Source of the DNA: Macrosoma leucophasiata
Lineage: Eukaryota > Arthropoda > Insecta > Lepidoptera > Hedylidae
Assembly (NCBI GenBank): GCA_036365455.1
Contig: JAWQUS010000016.1
Span: 14,097,001 to 14,161,000, forward strand
DNA length: 64,000 nt
Direction of reading: 5' to 3'
In this document: positions 20,425-31,858 of the stretch, piece after piece
Numbering within the stretch: the stretch's first letter is position 1
Layout of the letters: each line of letters starts with the position of its first letter
Notes under the pieces: generated by a model
What the model saw: the letters and a program-made list of their open reading frames with translations, nothing else
Told to the model about the DNA's origin: nothing
Database searches by the model: none
Position numbers and translations under genes: made by a program

Positions 20425-21817
20425 CAAAATAATAATATAAAGAACAAATAATAATATAATCTAATCTACCAATTTTTTTGCTTTTTCTTTTTGCTATGTT
20501 ACATACAATTTGCTAGTTTAAAATTATACATGCAAGCGAAAACAAAAAAAAAATGTAGGTATGTGTCATTTATAAAAAGACATTCGTTGTATTTATTATG
20601 ATCATTGAGAACATGCTATAAATGCATTTTTTTTTACTATAGATTGGAATAGATTCGATACAAATAATGATTACTAACTAATGTATGTCCGAGTAAGTTT
20701 ACCTTCAAATCACATTGAACCATCTTGTATGTTTACTGCACCAATTCGCTTACGGATATTGACTGAAATGGGGCCAAATAACAGTCACTCACTAATTGCC
20801 AATCAGATGAAGTGAACGAGTAGTTTCTGTATAGACCTCGTCAATCTTCTGATTGATTGGGTTTTTTGGTGATGAATCGTGTGACAAGACTTTTGTAAAA
20901 AAATAATTGACGTTCACATTAACTTTTTCAAGAAAAAAAACAACATTTGTTGTAAACTAATTAGTAGTAAAAGATAGGGGTCGATACCTAGGTCGGGTTG
21001 CATTATTTTATTTGAACCTTAACAAATTTAACCGGTTAGGTAATAAACAATGAGTTGCACTATTTGTAAATTGTAATACGATGGCATAACTCTATCTTTA
21101 ACCATAACCGTTAAAATTAACCTAAAAATTATCTATCACATGATAAAGGAATCTGTCAACCCTGATAACTAACTACTTATCCCAAAAAATACACCGATGC
21201 AACGCATTTCGCAGTCACTGCTAAAGTAAATGTTACGGTATGTTAAAAGTTAAAAAGCTATATTTGACCAAAACAATAGTTTTAGAAAATATTTTGATGC
21301 AAGCGAAACTCTTGTTTCTTAGCTGAACCTGAAAAAGTAAATAGTTAATTGTAATACAAATAAAACGCATGTTTTTTTGCCTTAAGTTAAGGTGCTTCAC
21401 ACTGCAATTATACAACGTTATAAAACATCGAGTAGCACGATAAAATTTAATATCATATTGTAACGTTTTACTGAAATGAATGTTATATTATGTTTTTCAC
21501 GCGGCTACACTGGTGGAAGTCATTACTCTTAAATAACATTCTGTAACTATCACTTATTAGTCTACCTTTCGAGGAAGCTAGTAGAAGCTCTAAATTGAGT
21601 ATTGATGTTATACAACGAAAGTATCAATTTGATATAACATCTGCTTTTTAACATTTTGTTACGTGAAGTTGAACTTATAGTTTTTGTTACAATTGTATTT
21701 TTAACAAGTGTAAAAAAAAACATTAAAACATTTTATAATTACTGTGAGGACTTTTACATAGAATATTGCGTGAATTCGTAAAAAATTACTTCCTTAAACT
21801 AAGGAGCCAGTTTACAG
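20425..21817. other. AT-rich intronic stretch
   Basis: No repeat or gene recognised. Open frames are short and without motif. Confidence 0.4.
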
Positions 21818-22060
21818 ATTTTTTATGTAATGCAGTTCACATTGATGTTAAGTGATGACTGCAGCCTGTACACTTACAGAAAGACCAAGGTCGAAATGCA
21901 GATGCCTAAAGTGTTATGCCTCTGTGCCGAAAATTACAGGGCCGTACATTACCATCTGACACGATAGGGCTGAACACTTCTATTCAGCGGCAAATATAAT
22001 TAGGTAATGCGGTGGTGCCTACGCCCGCGAGCTCCGTCACTGGAGCTCTACCACCAGTAA
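21818..22060 (-). repeat. Family A copy
   Basis: From TTTTTTATGTAATGCAGTTC (missing about 20 bp after ATGTAATG) to CTCTACCACCAGTAA. The core is intact. Confidence 0.9.
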
Positions 22061-22257
22061 AATAATACTATCCACTATTGACCACATTAGACTGTGGTAA
22101 GTGAATAACTATGCAGCAGCCAGACAAGTGGATCTAATTATACGTAAAACTGCTAAGAGCGTTAATGTGCCAATTAATATCATGTTAATTTGGCCGTCTG
22201 TCACTGCCACCTATTTTTGTTTATATTGAATCAGCATTTAAACAAACTGAAATTTAA

Positions 22258-22600
22258 CCGACTTTTATAAGGACGAGGTTTTGAATTCGGTTGGTACGTT
22301 TTTTTATGTATGTACGCCGTGATTTTTGATCCGATTGACGTGATTGATTTTTCATTCGGTACAAAATAGTTGCCACTCTTATTTTAAGATTTTTTTGTTA
22401 ATTTAGACGATTATTTTTTCAGGTTAACATGGACCATATTATTTTTGAAAATTGTAACAATCACACAAAAAATTTAAATACAAAAATTAACCTTTTTACT
22501 AAGCAAAAGTAAACCGACTACAAAATCAAACAATCATAATAATAAAGTTGTGTCGTGTTGAATTTCTTCGCCAGATTTGGTACTAAGAACGCCCGGATCA
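22258..22600. repeat. Probable dispersed repeat (AACCGACTT type)
   Basis: It opens AACCGACTTTTATAAGGACG and GAATTCGGTTGGTACG. Near 22510 comes AAACCGACTACAAAATC. This resembles a repeat frequent in moth genomes; boundaries and class are uncertain. Confidence 0.45.
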
Positions 22601-23512
22601 ACTAGGTTTAGCGGAAGCGAAGGATCATCAATAAATATCTCAGTTGTCGATCTAAAAATATGTTCAGATCATTTTTATAACGTTATATATTGTGACCTTT
22701 GTTTTCAAAAGTGTAAATAATAGATTAATCTTTTGATACAAAGTCTTTTTGATTACAAGTACAAAGAGTCTTTGTATGGCCGTTAAGATTTGAGAATGAA
22801 ATGTTTTAGGGTACCGAATTCAAACTGAAATAAGTAACCCCGATGGCTTTGTCCATTTGTCTGTGCGTCTGTACGTTACAAATTCTAGTGTTACGAAATT
22901 GATTATTATACAAGGTACTTATAATTTTATATGCAAGATAGTTTTAAAATTAAAATTTTCATATTTCTTGAAATTACATTTAAAAAAAGCTTTTGAAATT
23001 TGGCATATCTTTGGCTACACCTGAAACAGCTCTGTTCATTCTTACTCCGACATCCGCAGACTTATAAATAATATCTTTTAAAGAATTCTTATTTTACTAT
23101 ACAGTATTCATTGTGAGCATTGCGGCACACACTTGGACGATTTTTTCTTTTACAAAACTCTTTTTATGTAGCGTGAACCACGAAAATAAATTGCCTGTCA
23201 ATTTGCACAGTTTCCAATTTTTTGCACTCATGTAAAAGATAAATGGGTTCTCTGCTTTTGACTGAATATATATGAGACATTGTGACGACTTTCTTACGGG
23301 ATATTATGCTAGTTTGTTATTAATTATAGGCGTATGGCATTCCGGGTCATTGACCGTTTACTATTTCTGTTTAGATGCGCGTAACTGTGTTGGTACATGG
23401 ATATTTATAAATGTATTGTTTTAGAAATATCCGCCTGGCTAACTGGGATAAATGGGTTGTATGTCTCTTGATAGGAGCCATTGTAATAGCGATTATAGTT
23501 TATTAAACGTAC
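22601..23512. other. AT-rich intronic stretch
   Basis: No gene. A TTTAGGGTACCGAATTCAAA segment near 22805 with a CTGTGCGTCTGTACG run may be another diverged dispersed repeat. Confidence 0.35.
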
Positions 23513-23715
23513 ATCCCAATGTACGGACTCGTAATTTTCACCACAGGGGTTTGACAGCTTAGGCCTAAGGAGTGGTTATGATTTTTTTTCATTATTTTCA
23601 TTGAAATCTGAGGTGTTTTTTAGGTTTACAGGTTAGATAAATGTTTATAGGCTACAATTTTCACCTATTTACACATCAATGTGAACTGAATGCTTGTTTG
23701 CCATTACGGTATACA
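23513..23715 (+). repeat. Diverged family A copy
   Basis: Blocks ATGTACGGACTCGTAATTTT, AGCTTAGGCCTAAGGAGTGG and ACATCAATGTGAACTGAATG are in family order. The first half is missing and the middle is stretched. Confidence 0.75.
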
Positions 23716-24111
23716 AAAAATACTAACTACTAATAACTGCCTTGGTGGCGCACTGACTGTAACAGATCAGATGGGTCTGATCCAAGTGTTGGGTCAAGAC
23801 AGGTCAGAGGCAAAGAATATTGAAACTAGTTATTTTATATTTTTCGAACGCAACGAAAACACATGCAAGTGTGTTATAATAGGTATTCAAAAAACATCGA
23901 AAGAAAAATTTGACGTCGTGCGAGGTTCTGTTATGAAACCCAGCCGCTTTTAACACTAAATAACTGAAATCCCACATCAGTATCGAATTTTTTTTTAGCT
24001 TTTGATTATGTTTACCAATCTAATGAAAATGACTTTCCTTTTTAGGGTTCCGTAGTAATCCTAATTTGCTTTGTAGTAGACGCAAAAATTTCTGCATCTT
24101 TTTACTGTACA

Positions 24112-24358
24112 CTAGCTGACCCGGCAAACTTCGTATTGCCTCACAATGAAACAATGTGCCAAAGGTTTGATATATACGGACTATATGTATGGGAAAATGA
24201 AATTGTGTTTTTTTTCCATTCCTCTTCAATTTCTTGATATTTTCTTACCTTTCCTGTACTTCCAAAAATCAAAACTAGTTAAATCGGTCCAGCCGTTCTC
24301 GAGTTTTAGCGAGACTAATGAACAACAATTGATTTTTATACAAATAGATTTATTTTCT
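24112..24358 (+). repeat. Family L copy, full length
   Basis: It runs from ACTAGCTGACCCGGCAAACT through CAAAGGTTTGATATATACGG to TTCTCGAGTTTTAGCGAGAC, ending TTTTTATACAAATAGA. This uninterrupted copy defines the ~245-bp family and shows what the hAT element split at 6915. Confidence 0.85.
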
Positions 24359-24596
24359 TCTTAATTTGTATGCTTATCCTGTATCTTTAACACAAGTAGG
24401 TATTTAGTTTTCAAATCATCCTTCCGCAAAATATGTTCACCTCGGGAAACACGACTCGCACTTGCTAAGTTTTATTAATATCCACGTATCATGAAGGAAG
24501 AACATAAATCAAATTAATTCTCCAAGCACTGGTGTATCGCAAAATAATTGGTACTAAGGTACTGACAGTTACCTGCCAGGGGTTTCCAAACTTTGT

Positions 24597-24746
24597 GGCG
24601 GTATTCTGGAGAAGTTACGTGATGAGTATAGAATATGTTATACCTGTACAAAGTTTACTTACGCTACGTACGTCCATACTTCTGAAACGTGAAATCAATG
24701 GCAAGCATGGACTATCGCAGAAAAAACGTTGTGACGCCCATTGGTC
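24597..24746 (+). repeat. Minisatellite spacer, copy 1
   Basis: A unique-looking 150-bp segment (GGCGGTATTCTGGAGAAG to GTGACGCCCATTGG) that recurs at 25204-25353 with only about five differences, an offset of 607 bp. It precedes block 1 of the array. Confidence 0.9.
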
Positions 24747-25203
24747 GTCGGGACGCTGGGCGTCGAGACGCTAGGCGTTGGGACGCTGGGCGTCGGGACG
24801 CTGGGCGTCGGGACGCTGGGCGTCGGGACACTGGGCGTCGGGACGCTGGGCGTCGGGACGCTGGGCGTCGGAACGCTGGGCGTCGGGACGCTGGGCGTCG
24901 GGACGCTGGGCGTCGGAACGCTGGACGCGTAGCGTCGGGACACTAGGCGTCGGTACGTTGGGCGTCGGGACGATGGGCGTTTCGACGCTGAGCGTCGGGA
25001 CGCTGGGCGTCGGGACGCAGGTCGTCGGGACGCTGGGCGTCGGGACGCTGGGCGTCGGGACGCTGGGCGTCGGGACGCTGGGCGTCGGGACGCTCGACGT
25101 TAGGTTGCTGGGCGTCGGGACGTTCAGCGTCGTGACGCTGGGCGTCGGGACGCTGAGCGTCGGGACGCTGGTCGTCGGGACTCTGGGCGTCGGGACGCTG
25201 GGC
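24741..25203 (+). repeat. 15-bp GC-rich minisatellite, block 1
   Basis: About 30 tandem units of GGGCGTCGGGACGCT or variants. Each unit contains GACGCTGGGCGTC, a 5-bp inverted repeat with a 3-nt loop. Two adjacent units give four GGG runs separated by 4-5 nt. Because 15 is a multiple of three and the unit has no stop, several frames stay open and spell pentapeptide repeats (GVGTL, DAGRR, SGRWA; on the other strand TPSVP). These open frames are artefacts of the repeat unless transcription shows otherwise. Confidence 0.95.
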
Positions 25204-25353
25204 GGCGGTATTCTGGAGAAGTTACGTGATGAGTATAGAATATGTTATACCTGTACAAAGTTTACTTACGCTACGTACGTCCGTACTTCTGAAACGTGAA
25301 ATCAATGGCAAGCATGGACTATTTCAGAAAAAACGGTTGTGACGCCCATCGGA
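25204..25353 (+). repeat. Minisatellite spacer, copy 2
   Basis: Near-identical to 24597-24746 (for example CGTCCATACT becomes CGTCCGTACT, and ACTATCGCAG becomes ACTATTTCAG). It separates the two arrays. Confidence 0.9.
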
Positions 25354-26290
25354 CGTCGGGACGTTCGACGTCGGAACGCTGGTCGTCGGGACGCTGGGCG
25401 TCGGGACGCTGGGCGTCGGGACGCTGGGCGTCGGGACGCTGGGCGTCGGGACGCTGGGCGTCGGGACGCTGGGCGTCGGGATGATGGGCGTCGGGACGCT
25501 GGGCGTCGGGACGCTGGGCGTCGGGACGCTGGGCGTCGGGACGCTGGGCGTCGGGACGCTGGGCGTCGGTACGCTTTACGTTGCGACGCTGGGCGTCGGG
25601 ACGCTGGGCGTCGGGACGCTGGGCGTCGGGACGTTGGGTGTCGGGACGATGGGCGTCGGGACGCGGGGCGTCGGGACGCTGGGCGTCGGGACGCTCGACG
25701 TCGGTTTGCTGGGCGTCGGGACGTTCGGCGTCTGGACGCTGGGCGTTGGGAAACTGGGCGTCGGGACGCTGGGCGTCGGGACGCTGGGCGTCGGGACGCT
25801 GGGCGTCGGAACGCTGGGCGTCGGAACGCTGGGCGTCGGAACGCTGGGCGTCGGGACGTTTGACATCAGAACGCTGAGCGTCGGGACGCTGGGCATCGGG
25901 ACGCTGGGTGTCGGGACGCTGGGCGTCGGGACGCTGGGTGACGGGAAGTTCGGCGTCGGGACGTTGGACGTCAGAACGCTTGGCGTCGGAACGCTCGGCT
26001 TCGGGACGCTGGGCGTCTGGACGCTGGGCGTCTGGACGCTGGTCTTCGGGACGCTGCGCGTCGGTACGCTGGGCGTCGGGACGCTGGGCGTCGGGACGCT
26101 GGGCGTCGGGACGCTGGGCGTCGGGACGCTGGGCGTCGGGACGCTGGGCGTCGGGACGCTGGGCGTCGGGACGCTGGGCGTCGGGACGCTGGGCGTCGGG
26201 ACGCTGGGCGTCGGGACGCTGGGCGTCGGAACGCTGGGCGTCGGGACGCTTGGCGTCGAGACGTTAGGCATCGTGACGCTGGGCGTTGCC
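25349..26290 (+). repeat. 15-bp GC-rich minisatellite, block 2
   Basis: About 60 units of the same 15-bp repeat. The stretch around 26060-26225 is almost perfectly homogeneous, while units near 25680-26045 are variable (TTGACATCAGAACGC, GGGAAGTTCGGCGTC). Homogeneous cores beside degenerate units are typical of arrays that change by unequal exchange or slippage. Open frames of up to 347 codons cross it on +, and 256 codons on -, all with pentapeptide repeats. Confidence 0.95.
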
Positions 26291-26320
26291 AGCACATGCT
26301 GGCAACGCCCAGCGTCACGA
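26271..26320. repeat. Perfect 24-bp inverted repeat at array edge
   Basis: Arms 26271-26294 and 26297-26320 are exact reverse complements with a 2-nt spacer (CA). The left arm includes the last minisatellite unit, so the right arm is a unit in inverted orientation. Confidence 0.95.
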
Positions 26321-26329
26321 AACAACCCA

Positions 26330-26462
26330 AACAAACGCCCACACAAACACCCAGGCCCGAATCTTATATATGTAGGCCATACAAATATTTCTCCCGCTAC
26401 GGGAATCGAACCCGTCAGCCTCGGTCAAAACGGTTGTCATATACCGCTGGACCAATTGTTTC
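26330..26462 (-). mobile_element. tRNA-derived SINE T2, 3' end cut by the array
   Basis: It reads ACAAACACCCAGGCCCGAAT, GTAGGCCATACAAATATTT and then GGGAATCGAACCCGTCAGCC, whose complement is a B-box-like GGGTTCGATTCCC. It ends near CCGCTGGACCAATTG. The distal part seen in 34685-34918 is missing on the array side. Confidence 0.8.
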
Positions 26463-26464
26463 AA

Positions 26465-28370
26465 GTGATTCGTGAATATTATTTGACACTTGCGAAGCCG
26501 AGCGGATCGCTAGTTAAAACTTAATATACTTATGAGTGAGCTCTCCAAATAAGGAAAATGAACTCCTAAATTGAGCATCCTTTAATTACTTTCCAACCAC
26601 CAAATTTCACGTCTAAACTCTCTTTGAAGTTTTTGTACGTCACACGGAGATTGTATTTCAGCAGTATTTAGAAAAAAAAAAATCAAAAATTCAAATCATT
26701 TATTTCAAATTGGTCTACAAGGACACTTTTGCATTGTCGGGTTATAAGCTACCTAGAGAAAATGACTTATAATAATAATTCAATAGGTATTAATAAATAC
26801 CAATTTAATAATAATATTTAACCGATACGTGAATCATCAAATTTTTCAATTTCTTCATAGAAGAAAATGAAAAATCTGTTCGTCATAATCATAGTCATTC
26901 ACTTAGCAGAGTTCCAAGTGCAGGCACTACTGAGAAGAACTCCGCTAGCCAACAAACTCAGCGTGTTGCTCTTTTGTCAAAACCTTAGATTTAATACAAA
27001 TATTATTAAATAAAATAAAGATAATGTGAACGTCCATGGCATATAAATTTGCATATAAACACATACGCAAATACCCATCAACAGCTTAATATCGTGATAG
27101 ATAATAACACCCGCAAATAACAACAGACCAGTCCCCACAATCAGCACCCGATCACGAGTATGACGCATGTGGCAGCCATTGCCTTCCTCGACCATTTTGA
27201 AGGGAAGTGAGCAACCCGTCTCACGACGCCGCCGAAGGCAAAGACATTAAAGTGAGCATAGAACAAATATATTTGGTAGGTATTATAATACGAGTATTTT
27301 AAGCTCGTGGTCTGGTAGTCCTCAGTTTCTTTATTGTACAAACTAGGACCACTAGGTTACCTACTGTACAAACTACCATTGATGGCGCAGCTGTTTAAAA
27401 ATAGTTATGATATTCTCATACAAACATTGTGGTTGTGCGGGCAGCAAACAGCTCCGACATCCCCTCAAAATTTCAAAATGGCCTAGCGTACAAGTTTTAT
27501 ACTAGCGGAATAGGCTTACATACCCAAAAGAGGGTTTCCATTCCCTAAAGAAATAAAAGTAACCTTGATTTTTTTTTTATTTATCTCGTAGTTATTTAAA
27601 ATCCCATATGTAAACCTTTAAGTTATCCTTGATGACTTCGTTAGGTATTCATTTGTTTGTCAAGACTCGTTTTCTAAGTAATGTAAAGATTTCCGTGAAA
27701 GATTCGCTATAATGATGAAATTAATTTCAAATATTCATATCTGTAATCCCTTGGAGCTGTGAAAAGATCAAACAAACCTCCAAGTCAACGCAATCAGAAG
27801 ATACGGCCCTTTATGTCACACATTTTCCATCGCAAGATAATCAAAACCTATGAAATATTTTCACAAGCAATTGCGTAGTAAAAATCACATTTAAGGCATA
27901 AAATCGCACAAGAAATCTGATTTGCAGTTGGTGAACTGACTTCGACCTATATTGGTGTATGGGGAGGAACAGCTTTCAAGGGGCAAAGTTATGCTTGTCA
28001 CTTAAATTCAGTTAGCGTTCGTTATTGATGTCAGCATGTAAACGTTCTGTGTTTGCATTATGTTCGGCACACTAGATGCTCTAGTCCAAATCGGATGTGG
28101 CAGGATAGCTTAACTAGTTATGATATAATCTCTCTCAAAGAATTTAAATTTCTATGGAGTTATTAATATTAAACTTAATAAAAGATAATGCTTTTTAGAA
28201 CTTGAAATGTAAGAGGAAAAGTTTGACGTCGTTTAACGATACAGTAGCTAAAATTGTGAATGATGATAGAAGAACTTTTGAGTACTTTAATCTTTAGGCA
28301 AACGTTACTTGCTTAGCTTTTTAACGAACTCATATCGATCAAGCATAAAGTATTATTTTATGCAATATGT
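26465..28370. other. Intronic stretch without recognised features
   Basis: Mostly AT-rich, no repeat of the local families. Short frames such as the one at 26977-27195 (-) show hydrophobic runs but no family motif. Confidence 0.4.
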
Positions 28371-28521
28371 TTAGGATTCCGTACTTTAAAAGAAAAGCTG
28401 GAACCGTTATAGGATAACTCGTGTGTCTGTCTGTCTGACCGTTTGTTACAGCCAATTGGATGAGGGATAAGTTCGAAAATAAATATTTGGACTTTATCCG
28501 GTGACATCTAAAATCTCTCGT
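28371..28521. repeat. Possible dispersed repeat fragment
   Basis: TAGGATTCCGTACTTTAAAA is followed by GTGTCTGTCTGTCTGACCG, the same arrangement as the block at 16030. Weak evidence. Confidence 0.35.
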
Positions 28522-28850
28522 CCCGTAACTTCACGCCCGTAATCCCCAAAGGGGTCGGTAAAGGTAAATGCATGCATTCAAGCATACATGCAAACACCCA
28601 CGATTCGCCGGGTACGTTTTGGCCCATTTAACAGGGGTGAGCCTCTTGCCATCGCCGGGCACATTATCAAACTCCGAGTTACTGGAAAACTTCCAGAAAA
28701 TGGAAAAAATCCCAATAGAACCAGAGATAAAGGCTTTTAAACCGTTATCTCCGATAGGCCGGAATAAGCCCCCTATCGAATCGAACCCAGGACCTCCAGC
28801 GTAGTAGTAGTGGCCTGCTACCACTAGGCTACTACTAAGGCAGTTAGTCT
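28522..28850 (-). mobile_element. tRNA-derived SINE T1, full copy
   Basis: Reverse-oriented: tail (ACTTCACGCCCGTAATCCCC) at left. At right are AATCGAACCCAGGACC (complement of the B box) and CTGCTACCACTAGGCTAC (complement of the A-box region). Length about 330 bp, like the copy at 8803. Confidence 0.88.
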
Positions 28851-28859
28851 CTCGCAATG

Positions 28860-29186
28860 TGAATTTGTGAGATTTTCAAATACTGAATGATATGAACGAC
28901 TGACATAAATACTTTAAGATTTATAATTTAATAAGAAAGACCTTCAACATTATCAACATCATACGAGTAATAGCAGAAAAATGGTAACAGTTTGGATCAA
29001 AACCTCCCCATAAGGTAGATAATGTCATAATCCCCATGCTTGGCATGGCGCTCACAATGGCGGTTTTATCGCAAGACGCTGCTGCCCAACTTGCGTTATT
29101 GCACTTTCTGCCACCTTATTAGAATGGTTTGACCGACATTGTTCGTTTGACATTCCATTCATTTTGAGAGCTACATTTTCTTTTCA
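28860..29186. other. Intronic stretch
   Basis: Nothing recognised. Confidence 0.3.
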
Positions 29187-29389
29187 GACCAAGAATGACC
29201 TACTGTGACCAAATAGTCGAGTTCTGTCTGATGGTGGGGTCAAAAGTCTTAAGAATCGGCGTGCATATATGAAGATAATGATGAAGGTAGATGAGGCACG
29301 GAAGGTGTGTCAGGACCGGGATATCTGGCGCTTTACACGCTCTGCCTTCCCCGTTAGGGACCTGGCGTGAAGATACAGACATACATTTT
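29187..29389 (+). mobile_element. LINE 3' end fragment (GRPRLTYHDQ family), copy 1
   Basis: Matches the last ~200 bp of the element at 31078: GTTCTGTCTGATGGTGGGGT, ATGATGAAGGTAGATGAGGC, then CCTGGCGTGAAGATACAGAC ACATACAT. It is strongly 5'-truncated with a changed frame. Confidence 0.8.
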
Positions 29390-30360
29390 TTTTCCTGGAC
29401 ATGCTGGTAGCTTGTCCAGCATATTCATCAGAGAACGACGATCTCCATCAACAATTAACACAGTTTCAGATCTTTTTGAGATTTGTAATTTGTAAGAAAA
29501 ATACTACATGTTCAGACTACTCACCTTCAGAGTTCAGAACAAATTAAACTGAGACGTACAATTTTACTATTATATCCGTCTATACTCTATTTTTAGTTCG
29601 CTGCTGCAAGGCACAGACCTGTATAAATAGAAAGTCATTATTGTACTCACTTGCTGTCCACTATGGTGCAAACATAATCCACCCGAGCTATTTCCATTGA
29701 AATACTCTGTGGTTATAAAGCAGGGGTATTATACATTCGGCACGCGCCTCAAAAACAGCATAAATGGCTATAATATCAGTCACGCTCGAATTCATTCATA
29801 TAAATTTAAAAAGCAACTTTATGTTTATTTTAATGAAAACTTTTCGGTTAGGCATAAAAGGTTTACGTCAGGAAGGATCGGCATCGACTCACTCGAAGCC
29901 TATTGTATGCAGAAGAAATATGGGATATGCTGGGGCCGATGAAATATCCTTTATTGAGTACATTTCATATATACTAGTGAATGGGACTGGAGACTAACCA
30001 ACTTACCACGCTATTCACCAAATGAAGGCATTGAGTAACGTAAACTTTAAACGAGTATATAGAGAAGTGCAATTTTGAATTTAATTGTGTTAAAAAAATA
30101 ATATTACCTGAATCAGGGGAAATAAATCTTCGAGTTAAAACCTGATGAAATGAATACAAAGGCAAATGAAGATTTATTTTTTGATTTACACAATTATACC
30201 GGATGGAAGGAAAAGAGTTTGGAAGAGAGATGTTCACATATTATACAAATACTAGGTGCACGCACAGATAATATTAGCAAAGATGAGCGTAGACGTCCTC
30301 ATTACCAACAAAACTTTCGAATAAATATTGTTCTTGAAAAACCATACATTTGTCACTTTA
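29390..30360. other. Intronic stretch without recognised features
   Basis: No gene or local repeat identified; two overlapping open frames at 29697-29997 have no motif. Confidence 0.35.
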
Positions 30361-30798
30361 AGCCTGCACCACGGTATTTGTTAAAGTTAAAGTTATTGTA
30401 ACATTTCACATCCTTCTCTAACTTTAACAGATTTCTTTTAGTTTTTACTGGTGGTAGAGCTCCAGTGACGGTGCTTGCGGGCGTACGCACCACCGCATTA
30501 CCTAATACACTTGCCGCTAAATGGTAGTGTTTAGCAGTATCGTGTTCCGGTCAGGTGGTAATGTACGGCTCTGTAATTTCCGGCACAGAGGCATAACACC
30601 TAATGCCTTAGGAGTGGCAGCGCATCTGCATTTTGACCTCTGGTCATTGTGTGGGTGTCTATAGGCTGCAGTCATCACTTAACATCAATGTGAACTGCAA
30701 GCTTGTTTGCCATTTTTATTACATAAAAAAAATAGAGAAGGATGTGAAATGTTACAATAATTTTAACTTTAACAAATGTCGTGGTGCAACCCAGGCTA
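30361..30798. mobile_element. MITE M1, copy with family A insertion
   Basis: Left arm AGCCTGCACCACGGTATTTG to CATCCTTCTC and right arm GAGAAGGATGTGAAATG to GGTGCAACCCAGGCT are inverted copies of about 65 bp. Family A (30447-30732) lies exactly between the arms. The undisturbed relative is at 31859-32012. Confidence 0.9.
30447..30732 (+). repeat. Family A copy inside MITE M1
   Basis: Full-length: ACTGGTGGTAGAGCTCCAGT to CATTACATAAAAAAAAT. Comparison with the empty M1 at 31859 shows that family A has inserted as one unit. Confidence 0.92.
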
Positions 30799-31077
30799 AA
30801 TGTAATTATTGTTCGTTGTTATACCATCCATATTTTCGATTGAGTTTATCTCCCATCTCGTTCCTAGATGCAACAATCAGAGGTTTTCTGGATTATACCA
30901 TTACAAACTAGATATTATATTACCCTTATGGTATTTCCACGGTTCTCGTGTATATATGTATGTACATGTAGAGATTAAGTACATAAAACAGTGTTAGTTA
31001 CAATGTACTAAAATTTTTTTTAGTTAGAATTTAAGTCATTTGTATTCTTCACGAAATTTATCCTATTTGACAGTGAC
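30799..31077. other. Intronic stretch
   Basis: Nothing recognised. Confidence 0.3.
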
Positions 31078-31407
31078 ATATAGTATCGGTGTAAAAATGA
31101 AAAAAGGTATGCTCCGATGGTTCGGGCATATAGAAAGAATGTCGAATGAGCGAATGACTAAACAGATATACAATGCGAATGTGGATGGTTGCAGAGGCCC
31201 AGGAAGACCAAGACTGACCTACCATGACCAAATAGGTCGAGTTCTGTCCGATGGTGGGGTCAAAAGTCTTAGGAATCGGCGTGCATGTATGAAGATAATG
31301 ATGAAGGTAGACGAGGCACGAGAGGTTTGTCAGAACCGGGATATCTGGCGCTCTACACTCTCTGCCTACCCCGTTAGGGACCTGGCGTGAAGATACATAC
31401 ATACATA
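31078..31407 (+). pseudogene. LINE reverse-transcriptase C-terminal end, copy 2
   Basis: The frame reads KKGMLRWFGHIERMSNERM, then a GRPRLTYHDQ segment and DIWRSTLSAYPVRDLA before TGA. It is the C-terminal tail found in RTE-like and related LINE polyproteins (the LRWFGHxxRM motif). The 3' end is CCTGGCGTGAAGATACATAC and CATACAT, a (CATA)n tail. It is 5'-truncated, so no polymerase motifs remain. Followed at 31408 by a 17-bp inverted piece of its own 3' end. Confidence 0.85.
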
Positions 31408-31424
31408 TGGTATCTTCACGCCAG

Positions 31425-31858
31425 GTATATACGGTTAAAAATAAATCAAATATTGCACTTGTACTTTTTTTTTGGCCCCGTCTCATCCGCACGGTGTCAT
31501 TATTTTGTATATTTCGAATGTTTTTACTGATGATAAAGAATGTTGGCGAGTTGTAAAATGTAACGAGGCAAAAAGTGCTTTGTTTTTTATAGTCTTTGTC
31601 CCAAGGTACTTTGCATGTCCTACTATGTAAGATCAAAGACAATTTTTTTTGACAAATGGCTTTTGAGAGAGCTTTTTACAGAAATTCTTCCAAATAATTT
31701 ATACGTAAGATTCCTTTGAATCCATTTCACCGTATATTATGTTTGAAAAATAAGAGTGTATCAATTATTGCACAGACGGGGACTTAGCTCGTGCTTTTTT
31801 TCTTGTAGTAAATACTCAAGACGTTTTTTAACGTTACAAAAATATTATGGTAAATTAA
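31425..31858. other. Intronic stretch
   Basis: Nothing recognised. Confidence 0.3.

Noticed and set aside
25349..26290. CRISPR array
   Set aside because: Units are contiguous 15-bp repeats without spacers, in a eukaryotic intron.
24846..26290. Telomere or centromere satellite
   Set aside because: The unit is not the insect TTAGG repeat, and the array is only ~1.5 kb within a gene; no larger context supports it.
25576..26346. 256-codon minus frame of TPSVP repeats as a mucin-like gene
   Set aside because: Same reason: it is the complement of the minisatellite, and the first codons come from the adjoining palindrome and SINE.
25481..26524. 347-codon open frame of GVGTL repeats as a structural (silk- or elastin-like) protein gene
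   Set aside because: The repeat unit is 15 bp without stops, so several other frames on both strands are equally open. There is no start context, signal peptide or splice structure, and the frame runs on into a SINE.
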